Source of the DNA: Bacteriovoracaceae bacterium
GTDB lineage: Bacteria > Bdellovibrionota > Bacteriovoracia > Bacteriovoracales > Bacteriovoracaceae
NCBI GenBank assembly: GCA_947440875.1
Contig: CANETG010000196.1
Coordinates: 1 to 5,458, forward strand
DNA length: 5,458 bases
Direction: 5' to 3'
In this document: in pieces, positions 1 through 5,458 of the stretch
Position numbering within the stretch: the stretch's first letter is position 1
Layout: each line of letters opens with the position of its first letter
Program-made: the position numbers and the translations under genes
Notes under the pieces: model-generated
Seen by the model: the letters and a program-made list of their open reading frames with translations, nothing else
Database searches by the model: none
Told to the model about the DNA's origin: nothing

Positions 1-369
1 GCTGCGTTTGGATTCGGGGCTGATGGACACATTCTTTTTCGCCAACTCGTTTTTCTTGCTCTCCCAGTTGTTTTTTGTGGATGGATTTTTTATACGATGG
101 TGAAAACGCTCAAAGGTCCGTTTTACTTGTCCCTAGCTTATGCCCTGATTCTTGCCGGTGCTACCGGCAACCTCATTGATCGATTTACCCTTGGTTACGT
201 CGTAGATTTTTTAATGTTCTATTGGAAAACCGAAGAGAATCATTTCCCTGCATTCAACGTTGCAGATAGTTGCATTACGATCGCTGGCTTTCTTCTGGTT
301 ATCGATTTTGTCATTCAGTTAAAAAATAAAAAAGCGAATGACGATGCTCCCGATACTTTACCAAAATAA
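1..369 (+). CDS. lspA: Lipoprotein signal peptidase (signal peptidase II), 5'-truncated
   Basis: Inner-membrane aspartyl protease that cuts the signal peptide from diacylglyceryl-modified prolipoproteins. The frame is open from base 1, so the gene enters from outside the window and 122 C-terminal residues are present; the internal ATG at 97 is not the true start. The fragment opens in AAFG, the end of the family's N-x-GAAFG motif. It continues with two hydrophobic segments, then GNLIDR (fragment residues 56-61), VVDF (67-70) and FNVADS (85-90). By family knowledge the catalytic aspartates are the D of VVDF (69) and the D of NVADS (89), both present, so the enzyme should be active. A last membrane segment (about 92-108) ends in a short polar tail. 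The stop lies inside the next gene (32-base overlap), which suggests translational coupling with the Lgt homologue, the enzyme acting one step earlier in the pathway. Confidence 0.96.
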   Translation, partial: AAFGFGADGHILFRQLVFLALPVVFCGWIFYTMVKTLKGPFYLSLAYALILAGATGNLIDRFTLGYVVDFLMFYWKTEENHFPAFNVADSCITIAGFLLVIDFVIQLKNKKANDDAPDTLPK

Positions 370-1096
370 AAGCTTGGTTTTGTATTCCTACCCACTCTTC
401 ATGGGACTTGGCTGGGGTCTTGCCTACCAAGTATTCTTCGAACTTTTGCCAGTGAATTTTCATCGATGGAAAGGACAGACTCTTTTCTGGGGAATTTTTC
501 TCTTCGCGTGGATCGGTGCCAAAGTACTTTTTCTCTACACGGCTCCGAATTATCTTTCACGAAGTCTTTTTCAGCAATCATCATTTTGGTTGGGCGGAGG
601 TTTTGTTTTCTACGGCGGTTTTCTGGGGGGACTTCTTTTCTTAGTCATCCTCAGGGGATTAAAGTTTTCTGTAAAAAAAGAGATCCTCTGGTCAATTGTT
701 CCGGCACTCACTCTCGGGCACGCCGTCGGCAGATTTGGTTGTTTTCTCGCTGGTTGCTGCTATGGAAAAGTCACAGATCTTATTTGGGGAATTCATCTCC
801 ATGGTGAGAAGAGACATCCTACGCAGTTGCTAGAATTTTCATTCCTTTTAATTCTCGGAATTTATCTATTGAAAGCAAAAAGCAAACAAGCGCAAATCAT
901 TCCGATCTATCTCCTTTCATATGGTTTCATTCGTCTCTTCATTGAGGCACTCAGGGGAGATCTGATACGAGGAAACTGGGTTTGGCTTAGTCCTTCCCAG
1001 TGGATTTCCTGCGGCCTTATCATCTCAGGAATTTTAATTTTAGTTAGAAATTACAATCACTTGAATAGGCTAAACCAAAAAAATCAAGTATTTTGA
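338..1096 (+). CDS. Lgt-family prolipoprotein diacylglyceryl transferase homologue (Cys-type signature)
   Basis: A 252-residue multi-pass membrane protein of the Lgt family, which transfers diacylglycerol from phosphatidylglycerol to the lipobox cysteine of prolipoproteins. Family landmarks appear in order: FYGGFLGG (91-98), GRFGCFLAGCCYG (131-143), HPTQLLE (160-166), YGFIRLFIEALRGD (195-208) and LSPSQW (217-222). They differ from classical Lgt (HGGLIG, GRxGNFINGE): His is Tyr at 92, Asn is Cys at 135, and the region of the final Glu is Cys-Cys (140-141). The arginines of GRFG and of RLFIEALR are kept. I recall similar GCFLAGCCYG versions in other bacteria, so this is probably an established subgroup, but true transferase activity is not certain; hence no gene symbol. 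An in-frame TAA at 320-322 limits the start to ATG 338 or ATG 344. Neither has a clear Shine-Dalgarno site, and both lie inside lspA, so translation is probably coupled to it. Confidence 0.88.
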   Translation: MTMLPILYQNKSLVLYSYPLFMGLGWGLAYQVFFELLPVNFHRWKGQTLFWGIFLFAWIGAKVLFLYTAPNYLSRSLFQQSSFWLGGGFVFYGGFLGGLLFLVILRGLKFSVKKEILWSIVPALTLGHAVGRFGCFLAGCCYGKVTDLIWGIHLHGEKRHPTQLLEFSFLLILGIYLLKAKSKQAQIIPIYLLSYGFIRLFIEALRGDLIRGNWVWLSPSQWISCGLIISGILILVRNYNHLNRLNQKNQVF

Positions 1097-1108
1097 TAGT
1101 CGTCCGAT

Positions 1109-1134
1109 AAGCCCTTGGTAAAAACCAGGAGCTT
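1109..1134 (+). promoter_or_regulatory. Possible hairpin sequestering the ribosome site of the TTG-started gene
   Basis: In the 41-base gap, AAGC (1109-1112) can pair with GCTT (1131-1134). CC-T-GGT (1113-1119, one T bulged) can pair with ACCAGG (1124-1129), with A1130 bulged and an AAAA loop at 1120-1123. This gives about ten base pairs. The structure contains the whole Shine-Dalgarno AGGAG (1127-1131) that sits six bases before the TTG start at 1138. There is no following T-run, so it is not a terminator. The pairing is seen in the sequence; a role in limiting translation is inference, and a chance fold is possible. Confidence 0.4.
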
Positions 1135-1137
1135 TAC

Positions 1138-2355
1138 TTGGAATCATCACCTAAATTTGAGCCTATTCAGCCAAGATTTTTGCGCTACCGAAATCACTAC
1201 AAGGTTTACCTCGCGGCTTTCGTAGGAATTTCGACACTCCTTATACTTTTTTGGATGTTTCAATTACTCCACTTGGGTTGGTCGCAAGTTTGGCAGGTGA
1301 GTTCTCCTGAATTATTTTTTTCCGTCGGATTTTTAATATCTGGATCGACTTTTTATTTCACTTGGTTAAAAGACCGGATGAAAAGATCAGTCCAGGTTTA
1401 TCCGACTCACTTACTTATTCATCAGTCTAAAGAATCGGTAAAACTCTCATTTGAAAATGTAGAATCTGTGAGCCGTGTTTGCTGGTCTGTGTTTTATTTC
1501 AAAATGAATGATGGAACAAAGTTTTATTTTAACTCTGGTCTTGATCGCGTGGATTACGTTTGGGAAGGATTAAAAAATGCTCGTCCAGATTTAGTTTCTG
1601 CTGAGGATTATGAGAGTTTTCGAATCCTTCTAGTGCAGTATGACCATCACCAGAAAAGAAAGGAATGGTTTTTCCGCCATAAAATTCTCGATGCCATGAA
1701 TTGGTTTGGTCTCCCAGTGTTTTTTCTCTTCGGTGCCTATATACTGCAGGCCCGTGAAGTATTGATCCACCATCCTGGCATGTATTTTTTTAGATTGTTC
1801 ATGTTTTCGCTTCTTATTCTGTTGATGACCACTTTCTTTTTTTCGCTCGGTTTGAAAAAGTTTATTTTTGACAGACGTATTGCGGAACAACTCGACGATA
1901 GAAATAAAGAAAAAGCTCGCGACATGGAGTTTGAAGGAGTCATCCTTCACCGTTCAAAACTCCTGCAAATGGTCCTCTCCTGCTTTATGTTCACCTTGGT
2001 CGTGTTCTCAGATCTTAATCTTTTCTCAGTCACGAAAGTGAGAGACGAAGTCTCAATGTTTGACCTTAAGAAGGGTCACTCACTACTAGTCGATAACCGT
2101 TACAACTGTTTTAATTGTCGATTTCAGCTTAAAGATGGCGACCTGGTACTTTTCGGCAAAGGCTACATCGGTCAAGTCATGGCCAAAGGTGGCGACATGG
2201 TCGGCGAGGTATCTCAGGACAAATCTGGCCGTATGATTGCGAGTGAAAACGTCCAGGAAGTTCCTGCCGGGTTCGTTGCGATTAAGTCTGCCAATGGGAG
2301 TGATATAGTCTTCATCCGCACTCAGGAATTGATAGGAAAAATCCGCCGCGATTAA
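1138..2355 (+). CDS. Membrane protein with degenerate signal peptidase I-like C-terminal domain
   Basis: 405 residues, exact function unknown. The TTG start is chosen because AGGAG (1127-1131) lies six bases upstream. Visible layout: positively charged N-terminus; membrane segments about 24-46 and 58-77; a soluble region about 80-180 whose strand pattern (VKLSFENVESV, FYFKMNDGTKFYF, then a helix) resembles bacterial PH-like domains; membrane segments about 188-204 and 215-238; a charged loop 241-275; a last segment about 277-298; and a C-terminal domain 299-405. The positive-inside rule puts that last domain in the periplasm. It resembles the S26 signal peptidase core: GDLVLF (334-339), YIGQVMAKGGD (343-353, compare YIKRAVGLPGD of LepB), VPAGFVAIKS (375-384) and ELIGKI (397-402). 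The position of the catalytic Lys is Gly345 and no SxMxP box is seen, so peptidase activity is unlikely. A CFNC pair (324-327) precedes GDLVLF. It probably belongs to the lspA-Lgt operon. The PH-like and S26-like calls are judgements by eye. Confidence 0.85.
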   Translation: MESSPKFEPIQPRFLRYRNHYKVYLAAFVGISTLLILFWMFQLLHLGWSQVWQVSSPELFFSVGFLISGSTFYFTWLKDRMKRSVQVYPTHLLIHQSKESVKLSFENVESVSRVCWSVFYFKMNDGTKFYFNSGLDRVDYVWEGLKNARPDLVSAEDYESFRILLVQYDHHQKRKEWFFRHKILDAMNWFGLPVFFLFGAYILQAREVLIHHPGMYFFRLFMFSLLILLMTTFFFSLGLKKFIFDRRIAEQLDDRNKEKARDMEFEGVILHRSKLLQMVLSCFMFTLVVFSDLNLFSVTKVRDEVSMFDLKKGHSLLVDNRYNCFNCRFQLKDGDLVLFGKGYIGQVMAKGGDMVGEVSQDKSGRMIASENVQEVPAGFVAIKSANGSDIVFIRTQELIGKIRRD

Positions 2356-2382
2356 CTAAAACCAACAACTTTTTCAGACTCC

Positions 2383-2391
2383 TGTTATTAT
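2383..2391 (+). promoter_or_regulatory. Candidate extended -10 promoter element for the outer-membrane protein gene
   Basis: TG-T-TATTAT (2383-2391) matches an extended -10 element with one mismatch to TATAAT. It is 31 bases upstream of the ATG at 2423. No good -35 lies 16-18 bases before it (ACCAACAAC region), which is tolerable for an extended -10 promoter. There is no terminator between 2356 and 2422, so read-through from the upstream genes is also possible. Confidence 0.35.
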
Positions 2392-2422
2392 TGCTTGGAC
2401 ATTAATCCTAACGGGAGTTTTT

Positions 2423-2995
2423 ATGCAAAAGTATCTCGGACTCTTTTTTGGTTCTTTTCTTTTTATTTCCTTCCATGCAAAAGCGGATATTCTGATTGAG
2501 CCTCTGATCGGTTACCAGCTGGGCACCAAAGCAGAAATAGATGGTGACGACTCTGTCTCAGGCGGTATGGGCCCAGTATTTGGCGGAAGAGTGGGCTACC
2601 AGCAACTTGGTTTACAGGTCGGATTAGACTACCTCAATAGTTCCGTAGATATGGATAATGAAGAATTTAAAAAAGATTTGAAAACAACAGAATATGCAGC
2701 ATTCATAGGTTATGAATTCCCAGTTCTATTTAAAGCCTATGTGGGATATATCTTTTCCATGTCTGGCGAAACGTCGATCAGAGACGATAGTAATGGAGCA
2801 GCTCTAAGTACAAAATTGAACGGTGGTTCAGGTTTCAAAGCAGGAGTTGGTTTCACACTACTTCCCTTACTTGACATCAATTTAGAATATCGTAATGTGA
2901 CTGTTGATGACTGGAAGGTTTTATCTTTCAAGATGAATGAAGACCTCAACTACAGCGCTTACACGGTAAGTCTCTCGATCCCATTCACGCTCTAA
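2423..2995 (+). CDS. Small outer-membrane beta-barrel protein
   Basis: 190 residues with a Sec signal peptide: MQKY start, hydrophobic core at 5-17, and a likely signal peptidase I cut after AKA (19-21), before Asp22. The mature part (about 169 residues) has the alternating polar/hydrophobic, Gly- and aromatic-rich pattern of beta strands, separated by short turns and acidic loops. Examples are GGRVGYQQLGLQVGLDYL, YAAFIGYEF, FKAYVGYIF and INLEYRNVTV. This fits an eight-stranded OmpA/OmpX-like barrel. The last strand, YTVSLSIPFTL, alternates as a BAM-recognised C-terminal signal does, though it ends in Leu rather than the usual Phe. The ATG start is supported by GGGAG at 2413-2417, five bases upstream. 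No peptidoglycan-binding or enzymatic domain follows. Specific function (adhesion, porin, stress) cannot be told from sequence. It lies 67 bases after the signal-peptidase-like gene and ends at a strong terminator. Confidence 0.82.
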   Translation: MQKYLGLFFGSFLFISFHAKADILIEPLIGYQLGTKAEIDGDDSVSGGMGPVFGGRVGYQQLGLQVGLDYLNSSVDMDNEEFKKDLKTTEYAAFIGYEFPVLFKAYVGYIFSMSGETSIRDDSNGAALSTKLNGGSGFKAGVGFTLLPLLDINLEYRNVTVDDWKVLSFKMNEDLNYSAYTVSLSIPFTL

Positions 2996-3003
2996 TTAAA
3001 AAT

Positions 3004-3030
3004 AAGCCCTCTTTGGAGGGCTTTTTTTTT
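3004..3030. terminator. Bidirectional intrinsic terminator between convergent genes
   Basis: A perfect 8-bp stem, AAGCCCTC (3004-3011) with GAGGGCTT (3016-3023) and loop TTTG, is followed on the + strand by a run of nine T (3022-3030). On the - strand the same stem is followed by ATTTTTAATT. It starts nine bases after the stop of the outer-membrane protein gene, and the stem ends 22 bases past the stop of the ferredoxin gene. It should therefore end transcription in both directions, most strongly on +. Confidence 0.93.
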
Positions 3031-3045
3031 CAAATTTCTTTTTTA

Positions 3046-3411
3046 TTATTTAGCGATTTTCGATTCTTCCACATACAGCTCAGAAACAAGTGTCTCATTT
3101 CCCCACGCAGTGAATGCATCGTCATGTTGATACATGGTGATAGTTTCCCAGGGACAGTCCTGCGAACAGTTCTGGCAACCGATGCAGCGCTGGAGATCGA
3201 TCTCCACCATTTGTTGATAACCAGGATTATTAACATCCGGTCCAGGAACGAGTTCAATACAATCTACGGGGCAACCAGCAATACAAACTTCGCAGCCAGT
3301 ACACCCTGATTGGTGAACCACAGCAATAAGCTTAGGTGGCTTCTTCCCTTTTCTCTGAGGTTTAAAGCGCGCCGTATGAAATGGATTTTCGACCTTGATC
3401 TGATCGCTCAT
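3046..3411 (-). CDS. Ferredoxin with two [4Fe-4S] clusters
   Basis: A 121-residue soluble electron carrier. Two complete cluster motifs are visible: CTGCEVCIAGCP (Cys 37, 40, 43, 47) and CIGCQNCSQDCP (Cys 76, 79, 82, 86), with an extra Cys51 after the first. The pattern CxxCxxCxxxCP twice, about 28 residues apart, is that of bacterial dicluster ferredoxins. The N-terminus is a Lys/Arg-rich extension (residues 15-27), and an acidic/aromatic tail of about 30 residues follows the second motif; neither has a signal peptide, so the protein is cytoplasmic. The start at 3411 (MSDQIK) is preferred because AAGGAA (3416-3421) sits four bases upstream. A longer frame to 3537 would run through the promoter and operator-like sites. 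The redox partner is not identifiable. It is divergent from icmF and may share control with it. Confidence 0.92.
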   Translation of the reverse strand: MSDQIKVENPFHTARFKPQRKGKKPPKLIAVVHQSGCTGCEVCIAGCPVDCIELVPGPDVNNPGYQQMVEIDLQRCIGCQNCSQDCPWETITMYQHDDAFTAWGNETLVSELYVEESKIAK

Positions 3412-3439
3412 AATATTCCTTAACGTTGAAACAAAACCC

Positions 3440-3468
3440 ATTATACACGGGCCGACTAAGCCTATAAA
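3440..3468 (-). promoter_or_regulatory. Sigma-70-type promoter of the ferredoxin gene
   Basis: Read on the - strand, TTTATA (3463-3468, 4 of 6 to TTGACA) is followed after exactly 17 bases by a perfect TATAAT (3440-3445). Transcription would start near 3433, about 20 bases before the start codon at 3411. The spacer contains the TTAGTCG half-site described separately, a common place for a repressor to bind. Confidence 0.72.
3453..3460 (-). promoter_or_regulatory. Operator-like half-site in the ferredoxin promoter spacer
   Basis: CTTAGTCG on the - strand (CGACTAAG on +) is identical over eight bases to the left part of the palindrome at 3519-3530. It lies between the -35 and -10 of the ferredoxin promoter. 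The other half is not conserved here. Regulatory role is inferred from sequence identity and position only. Confidence 0.4.
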
Positions 3469-3518
3469 GGTTTTCCGCTCGATTTCGGGGAGACAATAAA
3501 GCGTACAAGAGATAAAAC

Positions 3519-3530
3519 TTAGTCGACTAA
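3519..3530. promoter_or_regulatory. Perfect 12-bp palindrome, probable operator upstream of icmF
   Basis: TTAGTCGACTAA is a perfect inverted repeat (six-base arms, no spacer). It is located 50 bases before the icmF start codon and over the likely -35 region. Such sites are typical of dimeric regulators (TetR, MarR and similar families), but I cannot name the protein. A shared half-site is found 58 bases away in the opposing ferredoxin promoter. Confidence 0.55.
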
Positions 3531-3540
3531 ACAGCAACTA

Positions 3541-3546
3541 AATAAT
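3541..3546 (+). promoter_or_regulatory. Candidate -10 element for icmF
   Basis: AATAAT (3541-3546) matches TATAAT at five of six positions and would place the transcript start near 3553, about 27 bases before the ATG. The sequence 16-18 bases upstream is a poor -35 and coincides with the palindrome at 3519-3530, which fits a regulated or activator-dependent promoter. An alternative pairing is TCGACT (3523-3528) with TAGTAA (3546-3551). Neither is strong. Confidence 0.35.
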
Positions 3547-3579
3547 AGTAATTTACGGCTTGCCCCGGAGATTTATTCC

Positions 3580-5458
3580 ATGACATCTCGCAGACTTCGC
3601 TTTGTTACCGCCGCCAGCTTATTTGACGGCCATGATGCCTCCATCAACATCATGAGAAGGCTTCTTCAGTCCAAGGGTGTGGAAGTCATCCACCTAGGAC
3701 ACAACCGCTCCGCCCAAGAAGTTGTGGAAGCTGCACTCTCAGAAGATGCCAATGCGATTGCCCTTTCTTCCTACCAAGGCGGCCACATGGAGTACTTTCT
3801 CTATGTCAGAGAGCTCCTGGATAAAAACGGTGGCAAGAACGTCCGAATTTTTGGTGGTGGCGGAGGTGTTATCACGCCCCCAGAAATGGATGAGCTTCAT
3901 AGAAAAGGTATCACCCGCATCTATCATCCGAACGACGGGATGACTCTCGGACTTAACGGAATCATCGATGACATGATCGCCAAGTCTGACTACTCAACTC
4001 TAGAGGAAACTGATTTCAAAAATCTCCAGGGTAAAAAATTAAGTTCGTATGAAATGGCGAAGGTCATTACTTTCATCGAAGATCGCCGCGAGTTCCCTTT
4101 CTCGATGAATCCTGGAAAAGTACCAGTCCTCGGTATCACTGGTACTGGTGGAGCAGGGAAATCATCGCTGATTGATGAGCTTCTTCTTCGGTTCCACCGC
4201 TATTATCCCGATAAAAAAATCGCTCTCGTTTCTGTTGATCCTACGAAAAAGAAAAACCAGGGGGCACTCCTTGGCGACCGGATTCGTCTTGGTTCTGCGA
4301 CTTACGAAAACTTTTATATCCGTTCGCTTGCGACCCGCGATTCAACGAATGAACTTTCACCGGAAATACAAAAAGTAGTTCAGTTTCTCAAAACACAGCC
4401 GGTTGATCTTATCCTGGTTGAAACATCCGGCATTGGGCAGGCCTCTGATGAAATTACAAAAGTCGCTGATAAAACTCTCTACGTGATGACCCCGGAATTT
4501 GGGGCGGCTACACAGCTCGAGAAAATTGAGATGCTAGAAGTTGCAGATTTTATCGCCGTCAATAAATTTGAAAAACCAAGATCTGAAGATGCTCTTCGTG
4601 ATGTGCGGAAACAGTATCGGCGCAACAAAGTCCTTTTTGCCAATCATCCAGGATCTCCCGAAGATGACGATCTTCCAGTGTACGGAACGATGGCGTCGAA
4701 ATTTAATGATGTCGGGGTCAATGCGCTTTTTAAAGACATGATCACGGCGGTTGGCTTCACTCATGAGTCTGACCTTGATAAAATTCCTGCTCACCGAGCT
4801 CCGGAGAAAAAGCAATCGATTATTCCTGCAGCAAGAATTAACTATCTCCAGGGAATCGTGGATACAGTCAGAGCTTACAATAAGGCTACATCCGAATCAG
4901 TTGAAAAACTTAGGCAGTACGAGGCCCTCGTTGAAGTTGCTAAAATTATTCCTGAGAAAACGGTTCTCGAAAAACAGAAATCGCTCTCCCTCACACTGAA
5001 AAATGAAATCGCAACTATTTCTGATTACGACAGTCTTATTGCCCAATACTCCAAAGGTGAATACACCTACATCGTGCGCGGAAAAGACATAAAGGTTCCG
5101 ACGAAGTACGAGTCTCTTTCTCACTCGATGATCTCTAAAGTAGGCTTTCCGAAGTTTCACCACCCATCTGATAAGTACTCATTTATTCGGCGTGAAAACC
5201 TTCCTGGATTTTATCCTTTTGCTGGAGGAGTCTTCCCATTTAAGAGAGCAGACGAAGACCCGAAGAGGCAATTTGCTGGCGAGGGTGGACCGTCTAGAAC
5301 GAATGCGCGTTTTCACTATTTGTCAAAGAGTGATACTGCCAAAAGACTTTCAACCGCATTTGATTCCGTCACGCTCTACGGAGAAGATCCAGCCGTTCGT
5401 CCGGATATCTACGGGAAAATTGGGGAGTCCGGAGTATCCATTTGTACTCTCGAAGACA
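3580..5458 (+). CDS. icmF: Fused isobutyryl-CoA mutase IcmF, 3'-truncated
   Basis: Adenosylcobalamin-dependent mutase fused to its own G-protein chaperone; it interconverts isobutyryl-CoA and n-butyryl-CoA in branched-chain and short-chain acyl-CoA metabolism. Not the type VI secretion protein of the same name. The first 626 residues are present, and the frame is open to the window end (about 1,090 residues usual, from memory). The B12-binding domain (1 to about 135) has LFDGHDASINIMRR with base-ligand His18, SSYQGGH (63-69) and FGGGGG (91-96). The MeaB-like GTPase domain (about 180-400) has Walker A GTGGAGKS (188-195), SVDPTKKK (218-225), LLGDRIR (230-236), ETSGIGQ (281-287) and NKFE (328-331), where canonical NKxD has Asp. 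A linker (about 405-535) is less conserved. The mutase domain begins with LPGFYPFAGGVFPFKR (541-556) and continues through FAGEGG, RLSTAFDSVTLYGEDP and RPDIYGKIGESGVSICTLED. ATG 3580 is supported by GGAG (3567-3570) nine bases upstream. Substrate specificity cannot be settled because the rest of the active site lies beyond the window. Confidence 0.96.
   Translation, partial: MTSRRLRFVTAASLFDGHDASINIMRRLLQSKGVEVIHLGHNRSAQEVVEAALSEDANAIALSSYQGGHMEYFLYVRELLDKNGGKNVRIFGGGGGVITPPEMDELHRKGITRIYHPNDGMTLGLNGIIDDMIAKSDYSTLEETDFKNLQGKKLSSYEMAKVITFIEDRREFPFSMNPGKVPVLGITGTGGAGKSSLIDELLLRFHRYYPDKKIALVSVDPTKKKNQGALLGDRIRLGSATYENFYIRSLATRDSTNELSPEIQKVVQFLKTQPVDLILVETSGIGQASDEITKVADKTLYVMTPEFGAATQLEKIEMLEVADFIAVNKFEKPRSEDALRDVRKQYRRNKVLFANHPGSPEDDDLPVYGTMASKFNDVGVNALFKDMITAVGFTHESDLDKIPAHRAPEKKQSIIPAARINYLQGIVDTVRAYNKATSESVEKLRQYEALVEVAKIIPEKTVLEKQKSLSLTLKNEIATISDYDSLIAQYSKGEYTYIVRGKDIKVPTKYESLSHSMISKVGFPKFHHPSDKYSFIRRENLPGFYPFAGGVFPFKRADEDPKRQFAGEGGPSRTNARFHYLSKSDTAKRLSTAFDSVTLYGEDPAVRPDIYGKIGESGVSICTLED

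Noticed and set aside
97..369. Start of lspA at the ATG at 97
   Set aside because: The frame is open to base 1 and encodes the AAFG motif and a membrane segment of LspA, so 97 is internal.
466..807. A 113-residue frame inside the Lgt homologue
   Set aside because: Shifted shadow of a gene whose own frame contains all Lgt landmarks.
1093..1121. Promoter for the TTG-started gene (TTGATA at 1093-1098)
   Set aside because: The -35-like hexamer is good, but nothing like TATAAT lies 16-18 bases downstream; co-transcription with the upstream genes is simpler.
3013..3309. A + strand open frame over the ferredoxin gene
   Set aside because: It starts inside the terminator and lies antisense to a gene with two complete Fe-S motifs; no ribosome site.
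3412..3537. N-terminal extension of the ferredoxin to an upstream ATG at 3537
   Set aside because: The extra 42 residues do not look like ferredoxin, and the region holds a perfect TATAAT promoter and the operator-like palindrome. The start at 3411 has its own AAGGAA ribosome site.
3549..3557. Small inverted repeat GTAA-T-TTAC near the icmF start
   Set aside because: Four-base arms in A/T-rich DNA are expected by chance.
4534..5163. Antisense and shifted open frames inside icmF
   Set aside because: The + frame from 3580 has family-conserved motifs throughout; the others show no recognisable features.

Overview
The window (about 43-45% G+C by eye) reads as ordinary chromosomal DNA of a Gram-negative bacterium. 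It has lipoprotein-processing enzymes, an outer-membrane beta-barrel protein with a Sec signal peptide, tight gene spacing and good Shine-Dalgarno sites. The mix of a Cys-type Lgt homologue, a dicluster ferredoxin and a fused IcmF mutase at this base composition is suggestive of the Bdellovibrionota / former Deltaproteobacteria. That placement is an inference from gene content, not a proof. No RNA gene, CRISPR array, insertion sequence or phage gene was seen, and no gene-free stretch exceeds 300 bases.

Left half, all on the + strand. The window opens inside lspA (signal peptidase II, N-terminus cut off). The next gene, an Lgt-family prolipoprotein diacylglyceryl transferase homologue, overlaps the end of lspA by 32 bases and has no clear ribosome site of its own. 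After 41 bases comes a 405-residue membrane protein starting at TTG. Its C-terminal domain resembles the beta-domain of signal peptidase I but lacks the catalytic Ser/Lys pair, and its ribosome site lies in a potential hairpin. These three genes look like one export/lipoprotein-maturation operon. A small outer-membrane beta-barrel protein follows, perhaps from its own promoter, and ends at a strong hairpin terminator.

Right half. A two-[4Fe-4S] ferredoxin gene on the - strand converges on that same terminator, which looks bidirectional. Divergent from it, across 168 bases, starts icmF. IcmF is a fusion of a B12-binding domain, a MeaB-type G-protein chaperone domain and an acyl-CoA mutase domain, and it isomerises isobutyryl-CoA and n-butyryl-CoA. 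Only its first 626 residues are in the window.

The most notable regulatory signal is in the ferredoxin/icmF spacer. A perfect 12-base palindrome (TTAGTCGACTAA) lies just upstream of the icmF promoter region, and an exact 8-base copy of its half (CTTAGTCG, opposite strand) lies between the -35 and -10 of the ferredoxin promoter. This could be a shared operator coordinating the two genes. The most notable protein is the 405-residue signal-peptidase-like membrane protein next to lspA and the Lgt homologue.
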